Positions 1 to 8,602 of a stretch of DNA of 64,000 bases are shown piece after piece. Within the stretch, counting starts at the first letter, position 1. Each line of letters starts with the position of its first letter. The notes under the pieces were generated by a model. It did not search any database and had not been told where the DNA came from. It was given only the letters and a program-made list of their open reading frames with translations. This DNA is from JBJKSO01 sp046703825 (GTDB lineage: Bacteria > Chloroflexota > Dormibacteria > Aeolococcales > Bog-877): the NCBI GenBank assembly GCA_046703825.1, contig JBJKSO010000115.1:18885-82884 (forward strand). The letters run 5' to 3'. Position numbers and translations under genes: made by a program.

Positions 1-684
1 GTACGCCCGCTTTTCCTTCACCTTGGTGAAGAGCAGCCGACCGCCCGCGGAGAGCGCAATCAGGCCCCCGGCGAATGCGACATTGCCGACCATGCGATGC
101 AGATTCAGAGGGATCTCAGTGGGATTGATCAAATTGCCCGCCAGGTCCAAGCTCGGTCTCGGCGTGAGCATGTAGGAGGCGATGATGTCGATCAATGTGA
201 ACTGGATCAGCCCATTCACTGCCAGGAGTATCTCAACCCCGAGTCTCAAAGGACGCGCCTGGGCGAGACGATCCCAGTTGGCGTAGAGGGTGTACAAGCA
301 GATGATCTCGCCGACGAAGGCGAGCGCCTCGGCGACGAAAGGCCAGAAGAGCACGCGCTGCAGCGACACGTAGAAGTGGGCCCACAGGCCGTTGAAGATG
401 ATCATGACCCCGAAGATCGCAATCGCCCCACCAAATGCGAACGCAGCCCCAAGCACTTTGACCAGGGATGACGAAAAGCGCTCGTAGTGGGGGTCCTTCC
501 GCTTCCAGCCCAAGAAGTCGGAGACGGCGAGGATGGTGTAGCCGCCCTGCTGGAAGGCGGCGAACTGGACGTGGGTCAACATGGTCACTGCAACCAGCGC
601 CGTGGCCACGCCCGTCGACACCTTGACGGGCACTAGCTGCGGGCCAGAGGCCAGCAGCAAGTGGAAGAGCACCTGCAGGCTCAT
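1..684 (-). CDS. cytochrome bd-like subunit I paralogue A (partial, C-terminus beyond window)
   Basis: Polytopic membrane protein resembling the CydA superfamily, the haem-bearing subunit of bd-type oxidases. I translated the strand by hand: the start ATG overlaps the stop of the cytochrome b gene (ATGA), and the frame stays open to the window edge. The CydA-like signs are an early helix with THVQFAAFQQGG, a helix pair ending in YANWDRL (compare the GWDRL of CydA) and a later LHRMVGN segment whose His could bind haem. The GRQPW motif of the quinol loop is not seen in the visible part. It is last in a five-gene operon with a bc-type core, so it may accept electrons from that complex rather than act as a separate quinol oxidase. 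Confidence 0.72.
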   Translation of the reverse strand, partial: MSLQVLFHLLLASGPQLVPVKVSTGVATALVAVTMLTHVQFAAFQQGGYTILAVSDFLGWKRKDPHYERFSSSLVKVLGAAFAFGGAIAIFGVMIIFNGLWAHFYVSLQRVLFWPFVAEALAFVGEIICLYTLYANWDRLAQARPLRLGVEILLAVNGLIQFTLIDIIASYMLTPRPSLDLAGNLINPTEIPLNLHRMVGNVAFAGGLIALSAGGRLLFTKVKEKRAY

Positions 685-1913
685 AGATTGAAGAGCCGGT
701 TGACTCCGAGGAGAGTCTCGTAGAGGATGAAGCCGATCACGAACGCCGCCGGGATCATCACCTCCGGCCGCCGCCACGGCTCACGCTCCGGGCTTCGGTC
801 GAGCCAGGGAAGCATGAACAGCAGGGTGGTCGCGATCCCCGGCAGCACGAAAGCGCCCACCGGGATCATCCAAGCCTGCGGGAATTGCACCAGCATCTGG
901 TCGAGGGGCAAGAAGAACCACTCCGGCGTCGGCACGTAGTTCAGGATCGCCGGGTTGGCAGGAGCCTCCAGCGGTGCGCCGACTACGATCGCCATCACAA
1001 AAATGATCACCACCAGGCCAAAGCTGACCAGCGCGTCCTTGAACACCTGGGACGGGAAGAACTCGTCCAGGTCCATGGGCACGGCGTAGCCGGGATCGGT
1101 CGGCCGCGTCGGATAGGGCGGCTCTGCCTCCGCCATCCTCCGAGCCCGCTGGTCATCGGTCTCTTCGCGGACGCCCTCGTAGTTGACCCACGAACCGTGC
1201 TCGCCGTGACGTCGCAGCAGGATCAGGTGCAAGCCGATGAGTGGGACGAGCAGGGCTGGCAATAGCCAGATGTGGATGGCAAAGAAGCGGGTCAAGGTAG
1301 CAGGTCCCATCTGCGAGCCTCCCCGCAGGATCTCCTGGAGCTGCCCGCCAAAAATGGGTAGGTAGTTGACGATGTGAGTAACCACCTGTGCGGTGAAGTA
1401 AGAGGCATTGTCCCAGGGCAGCATGGCCCCGGTAATGCCAAGCCCTAGCACCAAGAGGAACAGGATTACGCCGGACAGCCAGTTCAACTCTCTGGGGCGC
1501 TTGTAAGAGCCACTGACAAACGTCCTGATCATGTGCAAGCCAATCACAACCAACAGGATGTACGCCCCCCAGAGGTGCATGCCTCTGACAATCGCACCGA
1601 ACTCATCGTGATGCTCGGTCCAATTGAGACTTATCCAAGCCTCCGTTGTGGACGGAACATAAGTCCACAGCAAGAACATCCCGGTCACTATTTGCAGCAC
1701 GATGATTATCAATGTGGCGCTACCGAGCGAGTAGGCCCAGGCTCCCCGTCTAGGGACCGCTTCGTAGAGCAACTGGTGGGTTATGTCCGTTACCCCCAAT
1801 CGCTCGTCGACCCAGCGGTACGTTGCGGCCAACGGAACAGCCACCGGACGGGTGAGCCTGTTCACCAGTTCGCTGCGCTGCCCGTTCTCGAGTTCGATCT
1901 GCTGCTTGGCCAT
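681..1913 (-). CDS. cytochrome b of a bc-type complex (full-length, N and C parts fused)
   Basis: Quinol-oxidising cytochrome b, about 410 residues, membrane-embedded. Four haem-binding histidines are visible in two pairs, in the helices with GMHLWGAY...GLHMIRTF and AIHIWLL...GLHLILL. The pairs are separated by 13 and 14 residues, the spacing typical of b6-type proteins. The Qo-site motif appears as TPEWFFLP (PEWF). The C-terminal four-helix part is present, so this is not split into b6 and subunit IV. The frame is open far upstream through the Rieske gene, but the ATG at 1911-1913, two bases after the Rieske stop, is the sensible start. No c-type CxxCH motif is present in it or its neighbours. 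Confidence 0.93.
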   Translation of the reverse strand: MAKQQIELENGQRSELVNRLTRPVAVPLAATYRWVDERLGVTDITHQLLYEAVPRRGAWAYSLGSATLIIIVLQIVTGMFLLWTYVPSTTEAWISLNWTEHHDEFGAIVRGMHLWGAYILLVVIGLHMIRTFVSGSYKRPRELNWLSGVILFLLVLGLGITGAMLPWDNASYFTAQVVTHIVNYLPIFGGQLQEILRGGSQMGPATLTRFFAIHIWLLPALLVPLIGLHLILLRRHGEHGSWVNYEGVREETDDQRARRMAEAEPPYPTRPTDPGYAVPMDLDEFFPSQVFKDALVSFGLVVIIFVMAIVVGAPLEAPANPAILNYVPTPEWFFLPLDQMLVQFPQAWMIPVGAFVLPGIATTLLFMLPWLDRSPEREPWRRPEVMIPAAFVIGFILYETLLGVNRLFNL

Positions 1914-1915
1914 CG

Positions 1916-2431
1916 TTATGCGGAGTAACTCACGAGGATGTTTCTGACCCAGAGGGTGCTGCCTACCATCTTGTGCTGGTAACGGAACAGCGGCCATGGC
2001 GGCGGGCCACCCACGTTCACTCCTTCGATGCTGTAGAGCCCCCCGTGACACGGGCACAAGAATTGTTGCAGGTTGATATCCCAGTGGACGTCGCACTGCA
2101 TATGGGTGCACACGTTGGACAGCGTAATCAGCTGCACCTTCCCGCTGAAGTTGAGTTTTACTACATACACTATTCTCGGGCTGGGCGGCGACGGCCAAGC
2201 TTCGCCGACCGGCAGGTCGACCACATAGGCGGTGGGCAGTCCGACCGGGACTTTGCTGATATCAGCGACCATGACCCAGGGGTGGCGGCGGCGAGCGAAG
2301 AGCGGGCTGATAATTGACCCAACTATCGGGCCGCCGATCAACAGGGTGGTGGCCCCTCCGACGACATTGATACCCATGACCATGAACCGCCGGCGGCTCA
2401 CCTTGCGCGTGACGAAACCCTGCTCAGCCAC
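1916..2431 (-). CDS. Rieske iron-sulfur protein of the bc-type complex
   Basis: 171-residue Rieske protein that carries electrons from quinol to a high-potential acceptor. The N-terminus has a twin-arginine-like SRRRFMVMG followed by one hydrophobic anchor. The 2Fe-2S ligands are in CTHMQC and CPCHGG, spaced as in the family. The GTG start at 2429-2431 overlaps the end of the small membrane protein gene by 8 nt, and the stop lies two bases before cytochrome b, so the three are translated together. The acceptor protein is not in the window; the two bd-like subunits in the same operon are the obvious candidates. Confidence 0.94.
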   Translation of the reverse strand: MAEQGFVTRKVSRRRFMVMGINVVGGATTLLIGGPIVGSIISPLFARRRHPWVMVADISKVPVGLPTAYVVDLPVGEAWPSPPSPRIVYVVKLNFSGKVQLITLSNVCTHMQCDVHWDINLQQFLCPCHGGLYSIEGVNVGGPPPWPLFRYQHKMVGSTLWVRNILVSYSA

Positions 2432-2660
2432 TGCCGTTGTGAACTATTCCGATCAGGAGAGCCAACATCATCCCGAGAACGAACAGCGTTGTGTAGGCGG
2501 CCGCAGCGCCCGCATACCACATGACGCCCAGCCCGCCCTCGGCGCTGCGCACACGCCGAAGCCGCCGGAACACCATCCAGCTGGCCATGACCGTGAGGGC
2601 GAAGAACCCAGTAAACATGATCCCCAGATCCCACGCCGATTCAAAGTCCTGATAGTTCAA
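2424..2660 (-). CDS. small two-helix membrane protein in the bc/bd-like operon
   Basis: About 78 residues with two predicted transmembrane segments (around residues 9-25 and 43-65) and an Arg-rich loop between. I place the start at a TTG (2658-2660) whose bases overlap the stop of the upstream bd-like gene (TTGA), because the longer frame would reach far into that gene. No family recognised. By position it is probably an accessory or structural subunit of the respiratory complex, like the short single- or double-helix subunits found in other bd and bc complexes. Confidence 0.6.
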   Translation of the reverse strand: MNYQDFESAWDLGIMFTGFFALTVMASWMVFRRLRRVRSAEGGLGVMWYAGAAAAYTTLFVLGMMLALLIGIVHNGSG

Positions 2661-3919
2661 GGCAGGTACCCGCGGGGCGCATTGAAGTTCTGGCGGGCCG
2701 AGTGCAGCGTCAAGAGGCAAGCACTCTGGCCCTGGGGAGCACCGATGGCACAAGGGATCTTCGAGTTCTCTTTGATGATGCCCATGAATAGGGCCAGGGC
2801 GAGCGCGGTCACCCCGACCACGCCGATAACCCCTCTGGCAGCGGGAGCCACCCGCACGCGCGTGTCCATCCTACGAAGGTCCCGAATGTAGATCACCAGG
2901 TGAGCCAGGGTGGCCAGAAACGCTACCGCGAGAGCAGCGTAGCGGAGGGCGACCAGACCCGCCGGGATGATCGAGGCGGGCAGAGCGGTGCCGGCCATTC
3001 CCAGCACCGCGATCACCGTCAAGACTCCGCCAGGACCCCCGTCCCGCTTCTCGTCGTGGCGCCAGAAGACCCAGTTGGCGCCAATGACGACCACCGCGAG
3101 CAGGACCACCTGGGCGATGAACAAGTTGCCCGATCCGAGGACGAAGAGGTTGTCGAAGGCCGGCATCTGGGTGTTCTTGAGCGTCTCGGCCAGGAAGAAG
3201 CCGCTGATGGGCTGGGCCATGAGAAAGACGGACCCGATCGCGAAGTTCAGCCGGGCCGCCCAGTGCTGGAACTCGGCATCTGCGGCCGTGGGCGCGCGCC
3301 GACCCCGCCAGACTGCCACGGCGGCCAGGAACAGAGCGGCCCAAGAAAGGTTCCCGAAGGCGTAGTGGAACAGTAGAGGGAAGTAGGTCGGCGAGAAGTT
3401 CGCGTGCGCGGCACTTACCGCTATCCCCGGGTCAAGGATGAAGCTATCCAGGTCAACGATAAAGATAAGAAACACGTACTGCACGACGATGAATGCGAAC
3501 CCGACCGCCAAGTGCAGCTTGGGCGGCAGCTTCTCCCAGCCATAGGAGTACGCCAGCAGCAGCGGGATTCCGATAAAGAAACTCATGAAGGCGATAGTCA
3601 GGGGTATGAGCAGTTCGTTCAGCATCGTGCCGACCAGGCGACCGTAAAAGCCCGTAAGGAGCACGATGGCGAAGACCGCCCAGGTGGCAGCGAAGCTGTA
3701 CAAGTAGAGGACCGAGTGGTTCAACTTGTAGGCGTAGCGCAGGTACATCTGGTTGCCCGTACGGCGACCCATCAACTCCATGCATGGAGTGATGGCGATA
3801 GCGGCCAGGATGAAGGTGACAAGAGCGATATGGATCAGGAAGGTCGCCCCGATCCCCACCTCCATCCCAAGCCTGCCAAACGGCACCTTGGGGGTAGGCG
3901 TCACAAACCCGATCAGCAC
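2657..3919 (-). CDS. cytochrome bd-like subunit I paralogue B
   Basis: About 420 residues with roughly ten transmembrane helices, first gene of the respiratory operon. CydA-like features: a His in the first helix (FLIHIALV), a helix pair ending in YSYGWEKLPPKLHL (compare the GWDRL-P-H segment of CydA), and FHYAFGNLSW, whose His matches a haem position and which aligns with LHRMVGN in paralogue A. The GRQPW quinol motif is absent, so quinol need not be its donor. The open frame begins at a TTG (3956-3958), but GTG at 3917-3919 has GGAG four bases upstream and is preferred. The C-terminus has no CxxCH. Confidence 0.72.
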   Translation of the reverse strand: MLIGFVTPTPKVPFGRLGMEVGIGATFLIHIALVTFILAAIAITPCMELMGRRTGNQMYLRYAYKLNHSVLYLYSFAATWAVFAIVLLTGFYGRLVGTMLNELLIPLTIAFMSFFIGIPLLLAYSYGWEKLPPKLHLAVGFAFIVVQYVFLIFIVDLDSFILDPGIAVSAAHANFSPTYFPLLFHYAFGNLSWAALFLAAVAVWRGRRAPTAADAEFQHWAARLNFAIGSVFLMAQPISGFFLAETLKNTQMPAFDNLFVLGSGNLFIAQVVLLAVVVIGANWVFWRHDEKRDGGPGGVLTVIAVLGMAGTALPASIIPAGLVALRYAALAVAFLATLAHLVIYIRDLRRMDTRVRVAPAARGVIGVVGVTALALALFMGIIKENSKIPCAIGAPQGQSACLLTLHSARQNFNAPRGYLP

Positions 3920-4025
3920 TTCGCTCCAATGCTGACGGCACGGCCCCCCCGGTGGCAACTCCCAACGCGAAGACGCAGGCTGGCCGGTCCCATGACCGCG
4001 GCCATCGCCAACCGATAATCGCCCG

Positions 4026-4979
4026 GTGCCCGAGGACCTGCGCCTGATCCACGGCGACGACCCCTACTTGGTCGAGCAGGAGGCGGGACGCTGGCGCGAT
4101 CAGCAAGCCGACGCGGGATCCGACCTGGGTCCTGAGGAGTTCCGGGGGTCGCGCGATTGGGACTCCCTAAGCCAGAGCCTGGCCACCCCAGCGTTCCTGA
4201 CCGACCGGCGGGCAGTCCTGATTTGGGACCCGCCCCAGGTGCTGCGGGGTCAGACCGCCGCCGCCGATGGCGACTTGGAGAGGTTCGTCCAGCTGCTGGA
4301 CACCCGGGAGCCGACCACAGCAGTCGCCATCGCCCTGCGCCAAACCCTAGTCGCCGGCTCGAAAGCGCTCAAGCGCCTCCTGGCGGTGGGTGCCCAGGTC
4401 ACACTGCTTCAGCGGCCGAAGGGAGCCGAGCTGCGCCGTTACCTTCAGCGAGAGCTCCAGCGCAGCGGACTGCGACTCGGAGCGCCATCCACCGAGCGAC
4501 TCCTGGCCATAGCCGGCCACAGTCTGGGGCAGCTGGCTTCCGAGATTCAGAAGCTACAGATGTACGCCGGCAACCAGGGCAAGGTGGGCGATGCGGAAGC
4601 GGCTCGGCTGATCGCGCCTGGCCCCACGCCCGAGATCTACCGCCTTACCGACGCCATCTTCGGGTCCCCCGCGCGGGCGCCGGGGGTATTGCAGCAGTTG
4701 CGAGGATCGCCCGAGTCGTCACCGCAGATGGTGATCGGCGCACTCGCTCGAGTGTTACGCGACTTGCTGAGCCTGGCGGCGGGAGCGCAGCTGGGATTGC
4801 CAGATTGGAGGCGGGAGCGGCTAGGACGCCAGCTGGATCGGGCTGGCCACGATCGTGTCTTTCGCTGGCTGGTGGGCTTGGCTGATCTAGACTGGGCGAT
4901 CCGCGTGGGCGCCGTGGGCGCCGAGGAGGGTCTCGAGGCCATGGTGGCCCGGATGTGCCTAGAAATCTCCCGGAGTTGA
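4026..4979 (+). CDS. holA: DNA polymerase III subunit delta
   Basis: Clamp-loader delta subunit, 317 residues, the usual length. The N-terminal domain begins LRLIHGDDPYLVEQE, typical of HolA (a GxD/E segment after the first strand). It continues through an AAA-like domain lacking Walker motifs to a helical C-terminal collar domain. The start is GTG at 4026. It diverges from the respiratory operon with about 100 nt between starts, and its stop is 12 nt from the convergent rpsT stop. holA next to rpsT is a common bacterial arrangement and supports both calls. Confidence 0.88.
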   Translation: MPEDLRLIHGDDPYLVEQEAGRWRDQQADAGSDLGPEEFRGSRDWDSLSQSLATPAFLTDRRAVLIWDPPQVLRGQTAAADGDLERFVQLLDTREPTTAVAIALRQTLVAGSKALKRLLAVGAQVTLLQRPKGAELRRYLQRELQRSGLRLGAPSTERLLAIAGHSLGQLASEIQKLQMYAGNQGKVGDAEAARLIAPGPTPEIYRLTDAIFGSPARAPGVLQQLRGSPESSPQMVIGALARVLRDLLSLAAGAQLGLPDWRRERLGRQLDRAGHDRVFRWLVGLADLDWAIRVGAVGAEEGLEAMVARMCLEISRS

Positions 4980-4991
4980 GGCCCCGGTCTG

Positions 4992-5414
4992 CTAGCTGGG
5001 CTTGCGCTCGCCGGACGCCCGCCGCGCCGAGGCTGCGGTGCGTTCGGTCTTGGTGCCGCCCTTGCGGCCAGTTCCAGCCTTGGACGCCGATCGGCGCGCC
5101 CCCGCCGCCTTGCGGGTACCGCGAGCCGGTGCGGACACCACCGCCTCCGCCCCGCCGGCAGCGGTCCGCGCGGCCAGGCTCATCAGTCGCGACTTGCGCC
5201 GGGCAGCGTTACGCGGATGGAGCACGCCGTGCTCCACCGCCTTGTCCAGCGCCGATGCAGCTCGGCTCACCACCTCGGCCGCTGGCTCCGCGGCCAGCAC
5301 CACGCGGCGGGCCCGAGCCACCGCCGTGCGGACGGACGAGCGCACCCGCCGGTTCCGCTCGTGCTTGCGACCTGAGGACCTGATGCGCTTTCGCGCTGAC
5401 TTGATGTTCGCCAT
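4992..5414 (-). CDS. rpsT: 30S ribosomal protein bS20 with long basic tail
   Basis: Binds the 5' and 3' minor domains of 16S rRNA. The start MANIKSARKRIRSS and the alternating basic helices through about residue 88 are characteristic of bS20. The protein continues for about 50 residues rich in Ala, Arg, Lys, Gly and Ser, giving 140 residues against roughly 85-90 in most bacteria. The tail has no hydrophobic core and is probably disordered and RNA-binding. The gene diverges from ispE across a 112-nt gap. Confidence 0.95.
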   Translation of the reverse strand: MANIKSARKRIRSSGRKHERNRRVRSSVRTAVARARRVVLAAEPAAEVVSRAASALDKAVEHGVLHPRNAARRKSRLMSLAARTAAGGAEAVVSAPARGTRKAAGARRSASKAGTGRKGGTKTERTAASARRASGERKPS

Positions 5415-5526
5415 AAGTTCCCAAACTGGAGCGACCCGTGCGCAGCCGCACGGACACCTACCCTAGAGCAGGGGGCAGTGTAGCAAGCCGGCGGCGGCCG
5501 GGGATCTCGCCGCTAAAGTAGGCGCG

Positions 5527-6420
5527 GTGTTGCGACACGGGCTGGCTCCGGCCAAGCTCAACTTGGCCTTGGAGCTTGTCGGCCGGCGCGACGACGGCTA
5601 TCACCTGATCCGGTCGGTCTCCCACACGATCGATTGGAGCGACGCAATCTCGTTGGAGCTGGGCAAGCCAGCTGGATCTCCACCAGGGCCCGTACCACCC
5701 CCCGAGGTCCTGGTCGGGGGGCCCGAGGCCGCCGGGCTCACTGCGGGCAACGAGGACCTGGCGGGGCGCGCGGCGCTCCTGATGGCCCGCAGCGGCCTGG
5801 GCACGCCAGTGGAACGCATAGCCTTGGCGAAGCGGATCCCACCACGCAGCGGCTTGGGCGGCGGCTCCGCGGATGCGGCGGCTGTCATTCGGATGACGGC
5901 CGAGCGGGCGAACGGCAGCCAACTGCGGCGCATCGCGCTGCAATGCGGCGCTGACGTCCCCTTCGCCCTGTGCGGTGGGGCGGCGCTGATCGCAGGAATC
6001 GGCGACGAGGTAGTCCCGCTGCCACCCCTCACCGGCGGCGCCTTTCTGATTGCGTTCCTCGGCCCCGTCTCGACTGCGGATGCCTACGCGGCCAGCGACG
6101 GCTCCGACTTCACCGACGGCTCGCGGGTCGACGAGCTGGCGGAGCAACTCCGCCGCGGCACCGCACCGGCACAACTGTTCGGCAGCGCCCTGGAGCGCCC
6201 CGCACGGGCCGTGTCGCAGGAGCTCGACCGCAGAGCTGATCGACTGCGCGCGGCAATACCCCAGGCGCGCTGGGCGATGACCGGCAGCGGCGGCGCCTTC
6301 TTTGCCTACCTTTCCAAGCCCGAGTCCGTACCCGCGATTGCCGAACAGCTGCAGGCGGAGCTGCCCCAGGTGCCTTGGCGGATCGCCCTCCCAATTAGCG
6401 GATGGCCGGAGCCGACCTGA
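5527..6420 (+). CDS. ispE: 4-(cytidine 5'-diphospho)-2-C-methyl-D-erythritol kinase
   Basis: GHMP-family kinase of the MEP isoprenoid pathway; it phosphorylates CDP-ME with ATP. The 297-residue length is normal. It shows PAKLNLALEL near the N-terminus (substrate-binding Lys), DGYHLI, and the ATP loop PPRSGLGGGSADAAA with the family Asp. A C-terminal GHMP motif MTGSGGAFFA follows around residue 255. The GTG start lies 112 nt from the divergent rpsT. The last 19 nt overlap murT, so isoprenoid and cell-wall genes are coupled here. Confidence 0.96.
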   Translation: MLRHGLAPAKLNLALELVGRRDDGYHLIRSVSHTIDWSDAISLELGKPAGSPPGPVPPPEVLVGGPEAAGLTAGNEDLAGRAALLMARSGLGTPVERIALAKRIPPRSGLGGGSADAAAVIRMTAERANGSQLRRIALQCGADVPFALCGGAALIAGIGDEVVPLPPLTGGAFLIAFLGPVSTADAYAASDGSDFTDGSRVDELAEQLRRGTAPAQLFGSALERPARAVSQELDRRADRLRAAIPQARWAMTGSGGAFFAYLSKPESVPAIAEQLQAELPQVPWRIALPISGWPEPT

Positions 6421-7820
6421 GGCTGGGCGCCGCGCTGGCCGCCGGCAAGGTGGTCGGCGGCGCATCGCGCCTCCTGGGCCTAGGCGGGGGCACGACCCTC
6501 CCCGGCGATGTGGCGAGGTGGGCCGACCCCGGCATCCTGGAGAAGCTGGCGAGGCGGGCGCGGCGGGGAAGCCTGCTCATCACGGGCACCAACGGCAAGA
6601 CCTCCACGGCAGCCATGGTGCGAGCGACCGCCCGGGCCATGGGCTGGCGGGTCGGGGGTAACTCCAGCGGATCCAATCTCCTCTTCGGCCTGACTGCCTC
6701 GGTGCTCGACCAGACCGGGCTCAATGGGTCGCTTCTCGCCGATGCTTTGGTACTGGAAGTCGACGAGCTGAGCAGCCCGCAGGCCGTGCGCGAGGTGCGA
6801 CCCGCCGGCCTTGTGCTCTTGAATCTCTTCCGGGACCAGCTGGACCGCTCCTTCGAAGTGGAGCAGATCGCCGCCCGGATGGGGCAGGCCATCGCAGCTC
6901 TGCCGGCCGAATCGTTCACCCTGGCGAACGCTGACGACCCGAGGGTGGTCCAACTCAGCCTGGCCGCGGCCTCAGGACGCCAGGTCCGCTTCTTTGGCAT
7001 CGACGACCCGTACCAGGCAAGAGCGACGCTCCCGGACATCGCGGACGCGCGTCTCTGCCCGCGCTGCCGGGGCGAGCTGGTGTTCTCCCAGGTCTACTAC
7101 GGCCACTGCGGCCACTACCACTGCCCCACTTGTGGGCTGGAGCGCCCACGGCTGGACTACGCCGCCCGGGAACTGCGTCTCGACGGTCTCGGCCGCTTGA
7201 GAATGCGTGTGGCCGAGGCGGGTACCGACACTCTGACCGAGGTGGCGGTGGAGCTGGGCGGGATCTACAACGCGGCCAACGCGGTGGCCGCATTCGGCGC
7301 CGCGCGCTGCCTGGGGATTCCGGCGACGGTCGTGGCGGACGCCCTGGCCAGCTTCCTACCGGCATTCGGGCGCTCGCAGGTTGCGGTCTGGGAAGGGGTC
7401 CCGGTACGGCTCATGCTCGCCAAGAACCCGTCGGGGCTGGAGGAGTCGATGCGTGCCGTCCTCCAGCTTGAGCGGCCGAGCTGCCTGGCCTTGGCCCTCA
7501 ACGACGGGGTCGCGGACGGCCGCGACATCTCGTGGATCTGGGACGCCGATTTGGAGATGCTGGCGGCGGACGGACCCGAGACGGTGGTGGTCTCGGGAAG
7601 CCGGAGCCGCGACCTGCTGCTGCGGCTGGCCTACGCCGGCCTGGCAGAGGACCGCCTCCTGCTGGCCGAGACCCCCCGGGCGGCGCTGGATGCGCTCCGG
7701 CGCCTGAGCCCTCCTCAGGGCGCACCGGCTCCCGCCCTGCTGACTTACACCGCCATGTTCGCCTGGCATCGGGAGCTGGCGCGGACCGGTGCGGTTAGCC
7801 GCTTCTGGGACAACCAATGA
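6402..7820 (+). CDS. murT: lipid II isoglutaminyl synthase, MurT subunit
   Basis: Mur-ligase-like subunit of the MurT/GatD complex, which amidates D-Glu of lipid II to D-isoglutamine using ATP and ammonia delivered by GatD. The 472-residue protein has the P-loop ITGTNGKTST around residue 60 and a four-cysteine ribbon (CPRC and CPTC, residues about 216-245), an insertion characteristic of MurT. The C-terminal domain is of the DUF1727 type (KNPSGLEE). It overlaps ispE by 19 nt and gatD by 4 nt. The gene is typical of monoderm bacteria. Confidence 0.94.
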   Translation: MAGADLRLGAALAAGKVVGGASRLLGLGGGTTLPGDVARWADPGILEKLARRARRGSLLITGTNGKTSTAAMVRATARAMGWRVGGNSSGSNLLFGLTASVLDQTGLNGSLLADALVLEVDELSSPQAVREVRPAGLVLLNLFRDQLDRSFEVEQIAARMGQAIAALPAESFTLANADDPRVVQLSLAAASGRQVRFFGIDDPYQARATLPDIADARLCPRCRGELVFSQVYYGHCGHYHCPTCGLERPRLDYAARELRLDGLGRLRMRVAEAGTDTLTEVAVELGGIYNAANAVAAFGAARCLGIPATVVADALASFLPAFGRSQVAVWEGVPVRLMLAKNPSGLEESMRAVLQLERPSCLALALNDGVADGRDISWIWDADLEMLAADGPETVVVSGSRSRDLLLRLAYAGLAEDRLLLAETPRAALDALRRLSPPQGAPAPALLTYTAMFAWHRELARTGAVSRFWDNQ

Positions 7821-8602
7821 CCGCCCGGGAGCTGGTGCTCGGCCACCTCTACCCGGCGGAGATGAACCTCTACGGCGACCGAGGCAACGTGATCAGCCTG
7901 GTGCGCCGGGCAACCCGCCGGGGACTCCAGCTACGGGTGGTGGAGATCGGCCTCGGGGCCGGCCCGGCGGCGCTGATCGAGCAATGCGACGGCTTCTTCT
8001 TCGGCGGTGGTCAAGATCTCGACCAGAGCCAGGTGTCCGAGGATCTGCTGGCGCACAAGGCGGATCCCCTGCGGCGGGCCGTGACCCTGGAGGCTCCCCT
8101 GATAGCGGTGTGCGGCGGCTACCAGCTGCTGGGCGCCTACTACACGACCGCACTGGGTGAGCGCATCCGCGGGCTGGGCTTGCTTCCCCTGCACACCGAG
8201 GCGGGCAGGGACCGCTTGGTGGGCAACGCCGTGGTCCGGGCCGATCCCGGGCTGGGAATCTCCCCGGAACTGCTGGTCGGCTTCGAGAACCACAGCGGCA
8301 AGACCTTCCTCGACCCTGGGCTCAAGCCCCTGGGTCAAGTGGTCCAGGGGCGCGGCAATGACGGGCGAAGCGGGGGCGAGGGTGCATGGCGGGGCTCGGT
8401 GGTCGGTACTTACCTGCATGGCCCGCTGCTGCCCAAGAACCCGGCTATGGCGGATTGGTGGCTGCGCTTGGCGCTGTTGCGCCGCGGGGCCGAGGCTGAC
8501 TTGGAGCCCTTGGACGACCACCTGGAGCAGGCCGCCCGGACCGAGGCCATGGCGTTGGCGCGCAGCTCCCCGCGCCGGCTGCGGCTGCTGGGTCGCCGCT
8601 AG
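7817..8602 (+). CDS. gatD: lipid II isoglutaminyl synthase, glutamine amidotransferase subunit GatD
   Basis: Class I glutaminase-like subunit (CobB/CobQ type) that hydrolyses Gln and feeds ammonia to MurT. The N-terminus is LGHLYPAEMNLYGDRGN, strongly conserved in GatD. The nucleophile Cys lies in AVCGGYQLLG at about residue 99, and the catalytic His in GTYLHGPLLPKNP at about residue 196. The ATG overlaps the murT stop. The stop overlaps the convergent lipoprotein gene by 4 nt, so no intergenic terminator is possible there. Confidence 0.95.
   Translation: MTARELVLGHLYPAEMNLYGDRGNVISLVRRATRRGLQLRVVEIGLGAGPAALIEQCDGFFFGGGQDLDQSQVSEDLLAHKADPLRRAVTLEAPLIAVCGGYQLLGAYYTTALGERIRGLGLLPLHTEAGRDRLVGNAVVRADPGLGISPELLVGFENHSGKTFLDPGLKPLGQVVQGRGNDGRSGGEGAWRGSVVGTYLHGPLLPKNPAMADWWLRLALLRRGAEADLEPLDDHLEQAARTEAMALARSSPRRLRLLGRR

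Noticed and set aside
97..471. Plus-strand open frame of 124 codons
   Set aside because: It is antisense to the bd-like gene, which has clear membrane helices; the plus product is charged and without family features.
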